Positions 11,662 through 24,100 of a stretch of DNA of 64,000 nt are shown here, piece by piece (positions within the stretch are counted from its first letter, which is position 1; the number at the start of each line of letters is the position of its first letter). Where the stretch lies: assembly GCA_038049695.1 (NCBI GenBank), contig CP142460.1:37482001-37546000 (forward strand), in the 5' to 3' direction. The position numbers were made by a program, and so were the translations under genes. The notes below the pieces were generated by a model, which saw only the letters and a list, made by a program, of their open reading frames with translations, had not been told where the DNA came from and did no database searches. This DNA comes from Cinnamomum chago. Its lineage: Eukaryota > Streptophyta > Magnoliopsida > Laurales > Lauraceae.

Positions 11662-12090
11662 TGTAGTAGGATGCGACTTCATGTGGCTTTCTTGATGTTG
11701 AAGAGGCAAAGTGACATTTTTGGTGTCAACAAACTCTGCCAAAGGTAGCATGTGCATCTTTTTCCCTGTCCTCATAAGAATAAAATGAGCTGACTTGGTG
11801 AGACGGTCCACAATGACCCATATCGCATCGTTGCCTTTGCTGGTCCTCAGTAGTCCCGAAATAAAGTCCATGGTAATGTGCTCCCATTTCCATTCCGAGA
11901 TCTCCAACGGTTGTAACAATCCTGGAGGCTTCTGATGTTCTGCCTTAATCAACTGACAAGTCATGCAACGGGAGACAAACGCTGTAATCTCTCTCTTCAT
12001 GTTGTTCCACCAAAATCTGCCCTTCAAATTCTGATACATCTTCGTACTACCTGGATGCATAGAGTACCTCGTACTGTGAGCCTCGGTCAT
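11662..12090. repeat. 429-bp direct repeat, copy 2
   Basis: Near-identical to 9277-9705. It runs from Tat-like LTR sequence (11662-11731) into the element A integrase and continues without a break into the rest of the element A pol gene. The copy joined to the remaining pol gene therefore retains the ancestral upstream context. Confidence 0.85.
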
Positions 12091-12264
12091 AATGTCATTC
12101 CTCAAATCTTCAATATTAGGTACGCATAGACGGTCACAGTAGTACAAAACTCCATCAACAATACAAAAATCAGGACGGTTTGCTATATGCTTTGAAATCT
12201 TGGCCAACTCTGGATCTTGCAACTGACTATCCTTGATCTTCTGGATGAAAGAAGGCTCTAACAC
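11732..12264 (-). pseudogene. Integrase (N-terminal part), chromovirus element A
   Basis: Integrase inserts the cDNA copy into host DNA. The fragment begins with the pre-integrase linker and includes the HHCC zinc-binding region (TRYSMHPG, then CMTCQ). It also has the motif TMDFISG with the first catalytic Asp and [10 protein letters not shown]. The second catalytic Asp, the Glu and the chromodomain are missing because a Tat-like LTR was inserted after LAEF. An in-frame TAA at 12265-12267 separates it from RNase H, but the frame is shared. Lineage (Tekay/Del chromovirus) is inferred from closeness to elements B and C, which keep chromodomains. Confidence 0.85.
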
Positions 12265-12870
12265 TTACATGTTTGCTATCAATACACCCTTCCTTAGTGG
12301 CTGTAGATCTATATTCAACTCTTCAAATTGCTCAAAAATACAAGTGCCACTCAGATTTGCCAAGCCTACTGATTTTCTGCTCAAGGCATCGGCAACTACA
12401 TTAGCTTTCCTCGGGTGGTACTTGATTGGAAAATCATAGTTCTTGATATATTCCATCCATCTCCTCTGCCTCATGTTCAATTCCTTCTGAGAAAACAAAT
12501 ATTGCAAACTGTTGTGATCGGAGTGGACTTCGAACTTCTCTCCATAAGGGTAATGTCTCCACATTTTCAACGCAAAAACAACCACTGCCAACTCAAGATC
12601 ATGGGTGGCATAGTTTTTCTCATGATCTTTCAACTGCTGGGATCCATATGCAATAAATTTTCCCTCATACATCAACACGCAACCAAGTCCAACATTCGAA
12701 GCATCGGTAAAAATGGTGAAACCGCCGCTTCCAGATGGTAAAGGAAGGACTGGTGTTGTAGTCAATCTCTTCTTCAGCTCTTGGAAAATAGTTTCACACT
12801 GATCTGTCAACACATACGACACATTCTTCCTTGTCAACTTCGTCAAAGGTGACACAATCAATGAAAATCC
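12265..12870 (-). pseudogene. Ribonuclease H domain, chromovirus element A
   Basis: Removes genomic RNA from the RNA-DNA hybrid during reverse transcription. The motif [12 protein letters not shown] carries the first acidic residue; [14 protein letters not shown] carries the Glu; [11 protein letters not shown] and ADALSRK carry the later Asp residues. All the acidic positions I expect are present. It follows the RT thumb/connection segment ([10 protein letters not shown]). The frame is shared with RT and integrase but is separated from RT by a TAG at 12871-12873. Confidence 0.85.
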
Positions 12871-13686
12871 CTATACAAACCTCCAGTAATATCCTGCCAA
12901 TCCTAGAAAACTTCTGATTTCTGTCACATTCTTCGGTGTCTCCCACTTCACTACTACTTCAATCTTAGACGAATCTACTGATAATCCTTCTTTGGAGATG
13001 ATGTGCCCCAAAAATGCTACTTGCTCCAACCAAAATTCATACTTGTTGAGCTTCGCATACAACTGGTTCTCTCTCAAGAGTTGCAGTACTATCCTCAAGT
13101 GCTCTTCATGCTCTTCCTTGGTCTTGGAGTACACCAAAATGTCATCTATGAATACTACCACAAACTTATCCAAATACTGCGTGAATATCTTGTTCATCAA
13201 TGCCAAAAACACTGGCGGTGCATTAGTCAACCCAAACGACATAACTAGGAACTCATAGTGGCCATATCTTGTCTGGAAAGCTGTCTTCAATACATCAAAT
13301 TCTCTGACTCTCAGCTGATGGTAACCGGATCTCAAGTCAATCTTTGAAAAATATGAGGCACCTTGTAACTGATCAAATAATTCATCTAACCTTGGTAACG
13401 GGTAGGTCACTTGATTCAATCTTTTGTAATCTATGCACATTCTCATCGAACCTTCCTTCTTCTTGACAAACAAGACTGGAGCTCCCCATGGTGAAATGCT
13501 CGGTCTCACAAAACCTTTGTCTAATAATTCTTGCAACTGATTCTTCAATTCTCCCAATTCTGCCGGAGCCATTCTATAAGGTGCAATAGATATCGGAGCG
13601 GTCCCTGGTAACAACTCAATGGTGAAGTTAATCTCTTTGATGGGCAGTAATCCTGGAATCTCCTCTGGAAAAACATTCGGGAATTC
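12871..13686 (-). pseudogene. Reverse transcriptase, chromovirus element A
   Basis: Copies element RNA into DNA. From residue 1 at 13614: [13 protein letters not shown] (about 15-27), [13 protein letters not shown] (44-56), the catalytic-core [12 protein letters not shown] (89-100) with the first Asp, and [10 protein letters not shown] (155-164; catalytic pair at about 13141-13152). Catalytic Asp residues are intact. After RLNQVT the sequence goes straight to YPLPR, so about four residues usual between these blocks are missing without a frame change. Stops in this shared frame: TAG 13687-13689 and TAG 12871-12873. Confidence 0.85.
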
Positions 13687-14221
13687 CTAAACAATTGGGA
13701 TCTCCTCCACCCCTTGGGACCGTTTATCCTCTGTGATAAATGCCAAATATGCTTCACATCCACTTTTCAATAGTCTATCAGCCTTCAACGCTGAGACAAA
13801 CCTTGTACGAGGATTTCTCCTCTCTCCCTGAAACAACACCCCTGCTGGTGTCTCATCTAATTTGAAGGTAAGGGTCTTATGGAAATAATCCATTGTGGCA
13901 TGGTACCCTGCCAGCCAATCCATCCCTAGGATGATATCATAATCATACATCTCCAATAAAATGAGATATGCGGTTTAAACCACTTCTCCTATCTGAACTG
14001 CACAACTAGGGTAAAAGGTTCTACAAATAACTTGTTTACCTATTGGGGATGCCACAGTCAAAATGAACTCAAGTTCTCTATCATGCACATCAATCAACTT
14101 AGAAAACGCATGAGACAAAAACAAGTGTGTAGAGCCAGGGTCAAATAAAATCTTAGCTTTAATCCCACAAACAAGGAGTGCACCTTCCACGACATTGCCT
14201 ACTGCCTCTGCATTAGTTCTA
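13687..14221 (-). pseudogene. Retropepsin-type protease region, chromovirus element A
   Basis: Processes the polyprotein. The active-site loop reads LFDPGSTHLF where the family normally has Asp-Ser/Thr-Gly, so the Ser is replaced by Pro and the enzyme is probably dead. Further on, YDYDIILGMDWL is the typical C-terminal protease landmark before the linker to RT. An in-frame TAA (13975-13977) splits the domain. Protease, RT, RNase H and integrase all lie in one frame. Confidence 0.8.
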
Positions 14222-14465
14222 TTAACTGCATAAATTTGCCCTAGATGTTGTGGCCTGGCTTGTTGGACGTTTCTGTTTTGTTGTGGGGGACGCTGATTCT
14301 GATTCTGTCCCTATTGATAATAGGACTGCATTGTTGCTGTTGTGGTCTATGTTGTTGATGTTGTGGTGCTTGTTGTTGAAGTGGCTTTGCCTGATTCTGG
14401 ACAACTATTGTGTTCTGTGGTGGTGCTGGTCGTTGTGCTCCTTGTTGTTGCTGGTTCTGTCTGTT

Positions 14466-15524
14466 CTATCTTGGACAGTCTCTCATCTGGTGGTTCATAG
14501 AACCACATCTGAAGCACGCTCCTGTGAGTGTACGACACTGTGTACTCTCATGGTTCTTCCCACAGTGGGTACAAACCAATGGATTCTGGGCATTCTGTTC
14601 CGTCCTCTGCTTCTTGTTCTGATGATTCTTGTACTGGTAGTTATGCTGATGAGTTTGTACTTTCCCTTGATCTCTAAGGATCTTGTTATGGAAGTTCTCA
14701 AATTTGTAGGCTCTCTTGACTGCTTCCTCGAAAGTGGCAGGTGGTACTACGCCGGTGGCGTCTCTCTCAATGATGGGATTGAGTCCCTCTAGGAACTTAG
14801 CAATCTTCTTCTCCACCGTGTCCACTAGCTCTGGAGCATATCTAGATAATCTCTTGAACTTTGTGAGCTATTCGAGTACTGTCATTGCCCCTTGCACAAG
14901 TTGCTGGAATTCCACTGCCTTCTGCCTTTTGATGTGTGTGGGTACGTATTTATCATGAAACTGTCTCTTGAAATTTGCCCAAGCCACAGCATCTGCCATA
15001 GTCCTATATTCATATCTAATTGTTTTCCACCATATGTCCACTGCACCGTTAAAGGGAGATGATGCAAGTTTCACTCTGTTTCCTCTAGTGCATTGGAAGA
15101 TCGCAAAGATGTTCTCAGTATGCTCTAACCAATCATTTGCAATCAATGGATCCTTTAGGCCTAGGAAGTCTTTTTGAGCTCTCTTCCGAAATCGCTCAAA
15201 CAAGGCGTTTGGGTCATGTTGCCTCTGATTGATGACGATGGCGGGTTGAGCTTGAACTGGTTCGGGCCTTTTTTGTAATACTTCTAACAATTGCCGCTGC
15301 ATCTCTGCCAATTCCCTAGCATGATCTTCCTCTCTCTTAAGCATTTGCTCTTGCAATCTAGCCTGGTTCTCATTGGATTGACATTGTTGGTCAAGCATTG
15401 CCTGCATCATTTGTTGGAACTGATTTGGCATATTATTATCAACCCTGTCTTCCTCAACAGGTCCTGTGTGATCAGTGTTACTTGCGGAGGGGTTGCCATG
15501 TCTCAGTCTCTTACGAGATGGCAT
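14466..15524 (-). pseudogene. Gag, chromovirus element A
   Basis: Capsid/nucleocapsid precursor. The start is taken at the Met of MPSRKRLRHG (15524), which is closer to the PBS and more Gag-like than the longer open frame from 15539. A coiled-coil Q/E-rich segment (about 15260-15440) is followed by the capsid core (FERFRKRAQKDFLG; VDIWWKT). A CCHC zinc knuckle, CFRCGSMNHQMRDC, lies near 14470-14515 with all four ligands intact. One in-frame TAG (14868-14870) breaks it. Gag and pol are in different frames; the junction (14222-14465) is a Q-rich low-complexity stretch with stops. Confidence 0.85.
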
Positions 15525-15670
15525 GATGCTGCAAAACAAGTTGTTAGCACATAATAATCAAATAAAGGGTCACACATTGCTCACACGATACTAGCTAATC
15601 GAAAAGTCTAACGAATCCTGGCCACATCCTTAGGATTTCTAGTTTCTTTTAATTTCTTGAAACACGTCTC

Positions 15671-15684
15671 GCTCTAACACCAGT
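15671..15684 (-). promoter_or_regulatory. Primer-binding site, element A
   Basis: Two bases inside the 5' LTR end (15686) the minus strand reads CTGGTGTTAGAGC. From TGG onward this matches the usual plant initiator-Met tRNA site TGGTATCAGAGC at 10 of 12 positions. Position and orientation agree with gag lying just downstream. Confidence 0.6.
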
Positions 15685-15685
15685 T

Positions 15686-17105
15686 TGTCGCGACCCCGGA
15701 CTGGTTACCGAGGTCCTAATCTGGGATCGGGACTGAAGATGTGTGTAAACATTTATTTAATTTCCCACAGGTGTCCGCGGTGAGGATATCCCAATAATAT
15801 AAATATTTCTTTCAATGCGGAAGCGTGTAGCAAATCAAACATTCATAATTCAATTCTAGTCACAAGATAAAAGCACATGTATAAACCAAGTATCAGAATG
15901 AGCAATGATCATTAGTGCTTTCCCAAAAGAAACGTTAAAGTTTATACAAAAGATCATTTAGTTACATTCCCTAAAATAGAGGCCAACAAAGACCAATATA
16001 AACAAAATACCAATCACCAAAAGAATGGTTAAAAGTTCCCAAAATGTTATGTCTCTCTAAGCAATCAAATGTCTAAACGACATCATCAGCATGCCACTCA
16101 ACTAGGCGTTGCGGTTCACCGACCGCCTCCTCAAGCTCCGCCTTGGGATAGACAATGTCCGGGCCTGAGTACCAAAGAGTGGGTCAAACACGATGGTTTG
16201 ACAAATGGGTGAAAAGACATAACAATGTAACAATAAATGAATTTACCTTCAAAAACATTTAAACCTGTTTAAATAAAAATTTCCATAAAAGAGATATATC
16301 ATTTATTCAAATACAAGTATGCGTTGTAAAACATGTAAAGGAAACCAAGGAAACGGGAAACGAGCAAGATGGCAACCACACGAGGCTAAGTCCTCTATCA
16401 CCGAAGTGACAGAGCAATATCAAGGTGTTGATCTCAGTCACACGAGGCGAGGAGAAACAACGGAATATATACTTATACATATAATATATGAGACATGACC
16501 ATGGTAGCGAGCCGGGCATCAGGAACCACGGTAGCAATCCGAGGTATCGGGACAAGACCACGGTAATAACCGGGTAGCGGGATCCAAACTACAGCTGGTG
16601 GGAAAAGAGAAGGATCTCCACGTCTGTGGATCAAACCAACAGGGTTATCCAAGCTTAGTGGTGCCGACTCATATGTCAAATGACAAGATCAAAACATGTA
16701 TGAAATACATCAAGCGCAAGTACATAAATAAACGGGACGGGCGTGCTCGAAGGCACAACTACCATATCAATCCGGGCATGCTTATCGGGACTAGGAAAAT
16801 GCTACAATTTCAATTTTAATATTTTCTGGAATGCATAAGAAATTTGGGAATAATGAAATACAAATGAACTTTCGAAATCTCAAGACAAGTATCAGGGTTC
16901 AAGATTTGTTTAAGGTGAATAGGGGCCCCGTATGTTGATTTAATAACAACTAGGTACTCTTTGAGTTTGGGGACATTCCGGGCTCCTTATAAACCTTAGG
17001 ATTCTCAAAACTTCAAATAAAATCTTCGTGATGTGGTTTCCTTCTCAAACGGATGTCAAGTCATAAGAACGGTTGTTCTCATTACAATAGGGCTCCCAAC
17101 AAACC
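15686..17105 (-). mobile_element. 5' LTR of element A, 3' part
   Basis: On the minus strand this piece ends CCGGGGTCGCGACA at 15686, next to the PBS. It contains the TGCGGAAGC word (15816-15824) and the conserved R/U5 blocks seen in LTR N (for example 'gggtcaaacacgatggtttg'). It is interrupted at 17105 by solo LTR J and resumes at 20230. AAACC is the target-site duplication on both sides of J. Confidence 0.85.
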
Positions 17106-20100
17106 TGTAAGACCCCGACCCGAGTGAACCCGATTAGTGCTAATTAAGTTGCGTGTTAGCTCTAAACTTGATTAGTGATTTTGGCTTAGTTGGGTTTGGT
17201 ATAGCTTTTGTATTGGTTTTGGAGGGTTTTGGTTGTGTTGTGTTAGTAGGACCCTTTGGGGGTTCCTTTTCATGACATTGCATATGCTTGAGGATTTATC
17301 GGAGGTTTTTGCATTCATGATTTTAATCCCGTTTTATTGGAATTGTTATTTCATTCAACTTTCATATTGATCCCGTGTCCATTTGAGATCCCGAAACCCG
17401 AATTTTTGGCCCTGAGGGCAAAACAGTCATTGTGCACTAAATCTGTACCCAAAACTTGATATTCCCGAAACTCGCGAAACCTATACTTTTTGGAAACTAG
17501 ATATTTCGACGAACATCTCTTCCTTCTTCGTCGAATTCATCCGAGGTCCCGAGAGAGATGATTTCAGCCTAAGTAGATTGTTAGTGGTGGAGCCCACTCC
17601 TCACTTGCTACAATAGGAGACCCTTCCCTTCCATTTTCATTTTCCAGCACAAGAGAGAGAACTAGGGTTTTGCGGGCAACCCTTTCTTCTTCTTGCTTTC
17701 CATCACTCAATCCACTCCCAAACTTGCACCAAGAGGAGATTAGAGGCCATCACCTTCTTCATCTCCTTGAGAGCTTTCCTTCAATAGTTTTTGTGGAGCA
17801 AACCATCCATTTCAAGATTTCCTTTGAGCTTACCATTGCCATTAGAGGACCTTGCAAGTAAGTATTTCCCTTTATCTTCTAGATATGTTATCTCCTAGCC
17901 TTTGAGAAGCCCCACTTTTATTATTGGAAGGTTTCCTTGCTATTCCATTGTTTTGACTCTTTTAGGGTTTGTTTGTTTTGGGGATTTTTGTCATAGCTTG
18001 GATTCCTTGCTTGGGAGACTTGTTAGAGCTTGATTCCAATTGTTAGAAGACCTAAGGCAAGTGGATAATATGATCTTTTAGAGCTTTTAATGTTTTTGTG
18101 AGAAATGTGGTTGGTTTCATTAATTCTCTCTCATGCCTATTTATTGTCTTGCTTTGAAATAAATGCTCATGAAGAGCCTTGTTAGTGCATTTATGATTAC
18201 AAAGATGTGTTTGATCATAGCTTTTAACTCTTTCTTGTTTTGTTTCAAATGAATATGTTGTGAAATGGTTTCCTTCTCCCTTTTTCCTTGTATTGAATGT
18301 ATGGTTGATGGAGGAGAATGGGATGGATAATGTTAGAGATTTGAGGTAGCTGGAATGGGGTTTTAGACCCCTCATTTGATGTGTAAGAAGGGCAAAAAGG
18401 AGGTTGTAAAAAGGAGAAATAGAGAGGAGCTGAACTGGTCTGGAATCTGTTTCTGGACAGTTCGCTTGAGCGACCATGACACTTCGCTCGAGCGACCTGT
18501 CCAGAAAGGGTTTGGAGCGTTCTAGTAGCTTGGTCGCTCGAACGCACCCTTTTTCGCTCGAGCGGTCATTCCAGAACTCATTCCAGTGAGTTGTTCGCTC
18601 GAACGCATTTAAATAATCACTCGACCCAATGAGTTCGCTCAAGCGACCCCAAACTCGCTCGAGCGAACCCACCCAGACAACCATCCCAACGAGCGAATCG
18701 CTCGAGCGAACCCTCCAGTCCGCTCGAGCGATGCGGGTCGTCTGGCTTAGGTTATGTTTGGGACAACGTTCGACCGTTCAACGCATTGGGACTATTTTTT
18801 GGGAACCCCTCTATATCAAGGAGATTTATTAGGCATTGTGTGAGGCCATTTGAGGAAGAAACCATATCACAAGGTTTCCATTCGTAGTTTTGAAAAGATC
18901 GAAGAGTATAAGGAGCCCGAAATGTCCCCAAACTCAAAGAGTACCAAATTGTTATGTGATCGACATACAAGGTGTCCCTATTCATTTCATATAGATATTT
19001 TCCCGAAATGTCAATTGTTTACAGTACATTATTGATCCCGAGATTTGCACTACTTGTCTTGTTTTCCCGAAAGCATTGTTATACACTTGGAATGGTTACT
19101 TGACCCGAAGTGCATTGCACCATTTGATATGATAATATGCCCTTGAGCACCCCCGTCTTGCCCGCTTGATTATTTACTTATACTTGATTTGCTTGTATAT
19201 GTCTCGATTGTATTTAACCTATGAGTCGGCACCACTAAGCTTGGATAACCATGTTGGTCTGATCCACCGACTTGGAGATCCCCCTCTTGTCCCGCCAGCT
19301 GCAGTTTGGATCTCGCTACCCGGTTATTACCGTGGTCTTGTCCCGATGCCGCAAATTGCTACTGTGGTCCCCGATGCCCGGCTCGCTACCGTGGTCATGT
19401 ATAGTATTGTATATGTATATGTATTATATGAGATCCACTGTTTCTCCTCACCTCGAGTGACTGAGATTAATGCCTAGTTATTGCTCTATTACTTTAGTGA
19501 TAGAGGACTTAGCTTCGTGTGGTTGCCATCTTGCTTGTTTCCCGTTTCCTTGGTCACCTTACATGTTTTACATTGCATTCTTGTAATTGAATAAATGTTT
19601 TATGTCTTTCATAGAAATGGTTATTTAAACAGGTTACATGTTTTGAAGATAAATTCATTTATTATCATACCATCATTGTATTTGCCTCCATTTGCCAAAC
19701 CATCGTGTTTGACCTACTCTTTGGTACTCAGGTCCCGTCGTCGGTTATCCCGAGGAGGAGCTTGAGGAGGCGGTTGTAGAACCACAGCAGTTAGTTGAGT
19801 GGCGTGCCGATGACGTCATGTAGACGTTTGATGGTTCTGAGAGACTTATCATTTTGGCGAACTGTTTAACCATTCTTTTGAATTGGTATTTTGTATATTG
19901 GCCTTTGTTGGCCTCTATTTTTGGGGAAATGTAATTAAATGTTATTTGTATAAACTTTAACTTACTTGGGCAACATGCTATAGATCATTGCTCATTCTGA
20001 TACAGTATTTAGACTTGTGTTATTGTCTTGATGACCAAGGATGGATTGACTATTTGATTTGCTACACGCTTCCGCAGTTAAAAGAAATATTCATTGATGG

Positions 20101-20224
20101 TTGTGATATTCTCACCGCGGACACCTGTGGGAAATTAAATAAGTGGTTTATTGTTGAAGTATATCCCTTTCAATCTTTTTCCATTACCGTCCCGATCCCA
20201 GATTCCCGGTCCGGGGTCGCGACA
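17106..20224 (+). mobile_element. Solo LTR J, Ty3/gypsy chromovirus type
   Basis: Begins TGTAAGACCCCGACCCGAG and ends CCGGTCCGGGGTCGCGACA; length 3119 bp. The target duplication is perfect: AAACC at 17101-17105 and 20225-20229. Inside are a donor-like CAAGTAAGT (17855-17863), the palindrome array (18459-18732) and GCTTCCGCA (20068-20076). It is closely related to the 3' LTR of element C. It lies in opposite orientation inside the 5' LTR of element A, so it is younger than A. No coding sequence. Confidence 0.93.
18459..18732. repeat. TCGA-core palindrome array in LTR J
   Basis: About ten units centred on CGCTCGAGCG, several extended to TTCGCTCGAGCGA. Variants include CGCTTGAGCG, CGCTCGAACG and CGCTCAAGCG, each one transition away from the perfect palindrome. 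The spacers carry short shared words (CTGTCCAGAA, CATTCCAG). The order of units matches the array at 31353-31606. Confidence 0.85.
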
Positions 20225-20229
20225 AAACC

Positions 20230-20787
20230 TCCCTCGATCATTTAAGCATTTCATTCATGCTCCTAAAACAGCCCCAGGTGAACAATACCCATCGCTCGAG
20301 CTGACTAGAGGTTCGCTCGAGTGGTGAGCTCTTTGGAATGGTTGTCTGGTTGGGTTCGCTCCAGTGAAGTTGAGGTCACTCGAGTGAACTCATCCAACAT
20401 CAAGTTGGCTCGAGCAAAAGTTCAGTTCGCTAGAACTAACCACTCTCTAAAACGAGTTCTGAGAAGGTTCGCTCGAGCGACAAAGGGTCTGCTCGAGCGA
20501 ACTGTCCACTGGAATGACACGAACCCTTTTCTGGACACTTAGCTCGAGCGACTTATCAAGTTCGCTCGAGCGAAGTGTCCAGAAACTGATTTCGGGACAG
20601 TTCTTCTCCTCTCTTTCTCCTCCTTCTACAACCTCCTTTTAGCCCCTTGTATACACCAATTGAGGAGTTCAAAACTCCATCCAAATCACCATCAAATCTC
20701 CTAAAACATCCATTCCATCTTCCTCCAATATTATCACATCCAATGACAAAGAAAGAGGGGAAGGAAACCACTACACACAAGAGTGCA
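20230..20787 (-). mobile_element. 5' LTR of element A, 5' part, truncated
   Basis: Continuation of 15686-17105 after the nested LTR J. It contains about ten palindrome units (20292-20578) and C-rich leader sequence like that of N (minus strand). It is cut at 20788, where an unrelated LTR end (TGTAACGCCCC) begins. The remaining roughly 1 kb containing the LTR start is not in the window as an adjoining piece. Confidence 0.8.
20292..20578. repeat. TCGA-core palindrome array in the 5' LTR of element A
   Basis: About ten units, including GTTCGCTCGAGCGAC, GGTTCGCTCGAGTGG, TCACTCGAGTGAAC and TTAGCTCGAGCGAC. TCACTCGAGTGA is itself a perfect palindrome in which both flanks changed together, which hints that symmetry is maintained. 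Confidence 0.8.
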
Positions 20788-21191
20788 TGTAACGCCCCAA
20801 TTCCGAATACCGAGAAAACCGTCAAGGTACCCGAAGTTGGCGCGCTACTTCCTGGAAATTTTCGAGAACTTCCAATATCGTAGGTCCGCAATGAGGTCCA
20901 ATTTAAAACTTTTGACCAACATATAATTAATGGTTAAAATTGCGGAAGCGTAAATAATAAAGCTGAAGGATTTGGTATTATAAAAGATGTATCAAATGTG
21001 GCAGGGTTGAAGTCAAGCCGAAATCTCGAAGTATAATTAAGAACATGTTGATAAACATATTAGACTAACTCCCTGCTCACTACAAAAAGACACTCAAACC
21101 CAAAAAAAGGATAACACTCAAGCCCCTGGTACAGGCACTCCATCCTCCAGCTCGACCCCCTGGTCGGCCTGTCCCCATCCATAGTCTCCGT
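20788..21191 (-). mobile_element. Remnant of a gypsy LTR 3' end
   Basis: On the minus strand it ends CGGAATTGGGGCGTTACA (20788), the typical mirrored LTR terminus, and has TGCGGAAGC 161 bp from that end (20941-20949), as other gypsy LTRs here do. At 21192 a second LTR terminus (TGTCGTGACCCC) starts, so this is probably an older LTR cut by element B. It could instead be the true end of the LTR of B; the sequence alone does not settle this. Confidence 0.55.
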
Positions 21192-24100
21192 GTCGTGACC
21201 CCAGAACGGATCCCGGGCCCGCGACGTTGATTCTGTGTTTGTTGTTTGTTTTCCCACAGGTTCCCGCGTGTTTCGGATTTGTTAAGGGTACCGCCCGGAC
21301 CAAGTTCTCACACTCCGGCTATGGGCGCCTCGACGAACGCGTCGTCCTCATAATCGGGGTCAACACCTAAGCACCAAGGATCTGGCAAGTTACAATAAAC
21401 AAATAACAAAGGAAGTATGCATCAAAAGAGTAGAGACGGTCATGAGATTAATCAGAGTAACAATGATACATAATCTAGGCAATTGTGCAAGTTACACATT
21501 TAGAATCAATTAATTAAGGTAAGCTATTTTAGTAATACAACGTGGCACATTCACAAAAGCTGGATACCACGGGATATTATGCCGCGGCCCTCCCATACTG
21601 AACACAGTTGTGGTTGGGAATCTCACTAGTGCCGGGGATAACTAACCCCGCAAAATACTCATCAATCTCATACACTCATCACTCAGCACTCAAAGACCGG
21701 ACCCGGTATCACACCGTCTGTCTAAAACACAACACATCATGATAGCTCACTCAACACTCATAAATAGCTCCTACCAGTGATGATCAGTCAACAGGCCGAG
21801 CTTAAAACAACTGAGTGAATGTTCATGCCGACTTAAAGGAATACAAATACAGGTATGTGTCTGTCTAGGCTTGCCTTGCGTGAGCAAGGTTCTATCAAGT
21901 CCCTAAGAGGTCCAAGTACTAATCATTGGGTCCATACTAAGGCCCACCAAGCATGGCCTTAGTCTAAATAGACCAGGAGAGATCTCCAATCTCAATCCAA
22001 CATCAAACAATCCACACTCATCCAAAATGAGTTACAACTTTAATTACAACAACCTTTTCATCCTAGGATTCACACATTCAACTTAGGCCGAATGAGGGCC
22101 CGCCTAGGCACAGACACGGGTCAAATTCCTCCAAATTATATCACCAGGTCACCTCTAGGAAGTCCTAGGTTCAGGTCCTTCATTTCTCATTTAATTAATA
22201 GGTTTATAACAAGAACAAGGATATAAGAGAAGTACAATGTATAATAACCTCCAAGCAATAGAATCAAATGGAATAAAGCAAGGGTCCAACCTAGGTAATG
22301 GTCCACTCTCAAGTTCAGGGCCTCATCAGAGAATTGGGTCCCTAACTGCAGTCTCAGATGCCAAAAATGTTATATTTGGTGCTCCTGAAGTTATGGTCAT
22401 CTTTGACTACATTTAAGGGTCGAATCACTGACAATTCCAATCCCTAAACCCTACTTGGTGGTCCCCACGAGTGAAGGTCGAGCCACACCAATGACTCGTG
22501 CTTGGCACATTGATGGAAGTTCATTTGGATGGTTAATGGGTATCATTTATCCAACTAATAGGGTACACTAATATAATTTAACATATAAAGAAAGAACTAA
22601 GGGAAATTTCAGGATAATTAAAGAATGATAATAATAATAAAGAAATTAAACCTTAGTTTAGCACATTGATAATCAAAGACACCATTCAAAAATAAATTTA
22701 CAATTAGATACATAAAAATCTTAATTTATAATTCTAGAGAACCCGAAGACTCATCCAATACTTTTTCTACATCAAAATAGTTTAAGGATCTAATGGGGTT
22801 CATTAAAGGCTTAAGGGTCTAATTTGTGTTCATTAGAAATTATAGGGTTTTATTCTAATTCCTAAAGCTAATGGGGTCAAGTAATTATTTTAAAGGTAGC
22901 ATGTTGATTCCCTTTTCAAAATAATTCAAGGATCTAATTGAAGTAATAATATAACTAAGGTATTTATCCTAATTTTCTAGAAACTAAAAGAAAAGGAGCA
23001 AGGTAAACACTACTTAACTATTCCAAATAGCATAAGTAATGGCCACATATACTCTAGACCACCAACTCCTAAAAAAAATGTGCCCAGGTAAAAAGAAAAC
23101 CTCCATGACGTGTCCAGCATCACTCCCATAATTTTGTAATATGGTGAGGGCCATGCTTTCACATTCACTCACAAGACATGGACCACCCACCCCACCTTTT
23201 CTTTTCTCACTTTTATCCACACGTCACCACTTCATCTCTTTCCTCTCTTTTTGTCACAGAACGTTTTCGTGCCTCTCGCCTGGGATCAAGGGGTCTGTAA
23301 CGATCGTGGGCCCCATTGATTGAGGACCAGATCAGATTGTACCAACCTGGTCGCCCTGGGCCCTACTACAAGATGTAGGGTCTAGATTAACATTGGTGAC
23401 CCACCTGGGCCCACGATCTAAGAAAAAACGGAAACCCATTCCCTTTTCTTCATTATCGTCCTGCCTCCTTTGGGTCTTTGGATGTTGGACCAAACGGGGT
23501 CCAACTCACATGAGTTCACATCCCTACCGCCGCCTCACCATTTCTGGTCCAATGGTCGGACCAGATCGGCGATCGGATCAGTCAGTGGGCCCCACAACCA
23601 ACTGCTGCAAAAACTGATTTTCCCCTTAAAGCTCATCCTCTACGATCAACCTAATGGATGGTGGGCCAAGGCTGTCCACTCCCTATGGGACCACCTCCTC
23701 TAGGGTACCCGTGGGTCCTCCTTCGGATCCACGGATCAGATGGGCCATCTGGTGGCCCACCTGGGTCCCGGTCTCAACGCAAGAGATCACTCTCACCGTT
23801 TCCATTTGAAAAAAAACTGTTACATAACCTATTATAACCTGTTACAAACTTACAGTGACTCCTCTTCATCCTGGTTCTATCCAAATCATTTCCATTCACC
23901 TCCATTCATCAAATAAACAAATAAAATTATAAAAACACTTCAATGCCCAACCATCCATCAATCCACCCGGCCATTGATCTTCCAAATGAGATAAATTCAT
24001 CCATCAATGGCAAAAAACCATAAAACAAGCTCAAAAGGTAGCTCTAAACATACATACATTAATTGAATTGAAATTTAAAGAATCAAATGGGAGAAAACAT

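Noticed and set aside
14250..14792. Plus-strand open frame of 180 codons
   Set aside because: It is the shadow of the Q-rich gag end on the opposite strand; hydrophobic Leu-rich content follows from the CAA/CAG repeats.
18052..18684. Minus-strand open frame of 210 codons in LTR J
   Set aside because: It runs through the palindrome array and non-coding LTR; related LTR C keeps only a shorter frame, so there is no sign of selection for a protein.
18459..18732. Regularly spaced short repeats that could suggest a CRISPR array
   Set aside because: The units are 10-16 bp palindromes with irregular spacing and related spacers, in a plant LTR; there are no cas genes or leader.
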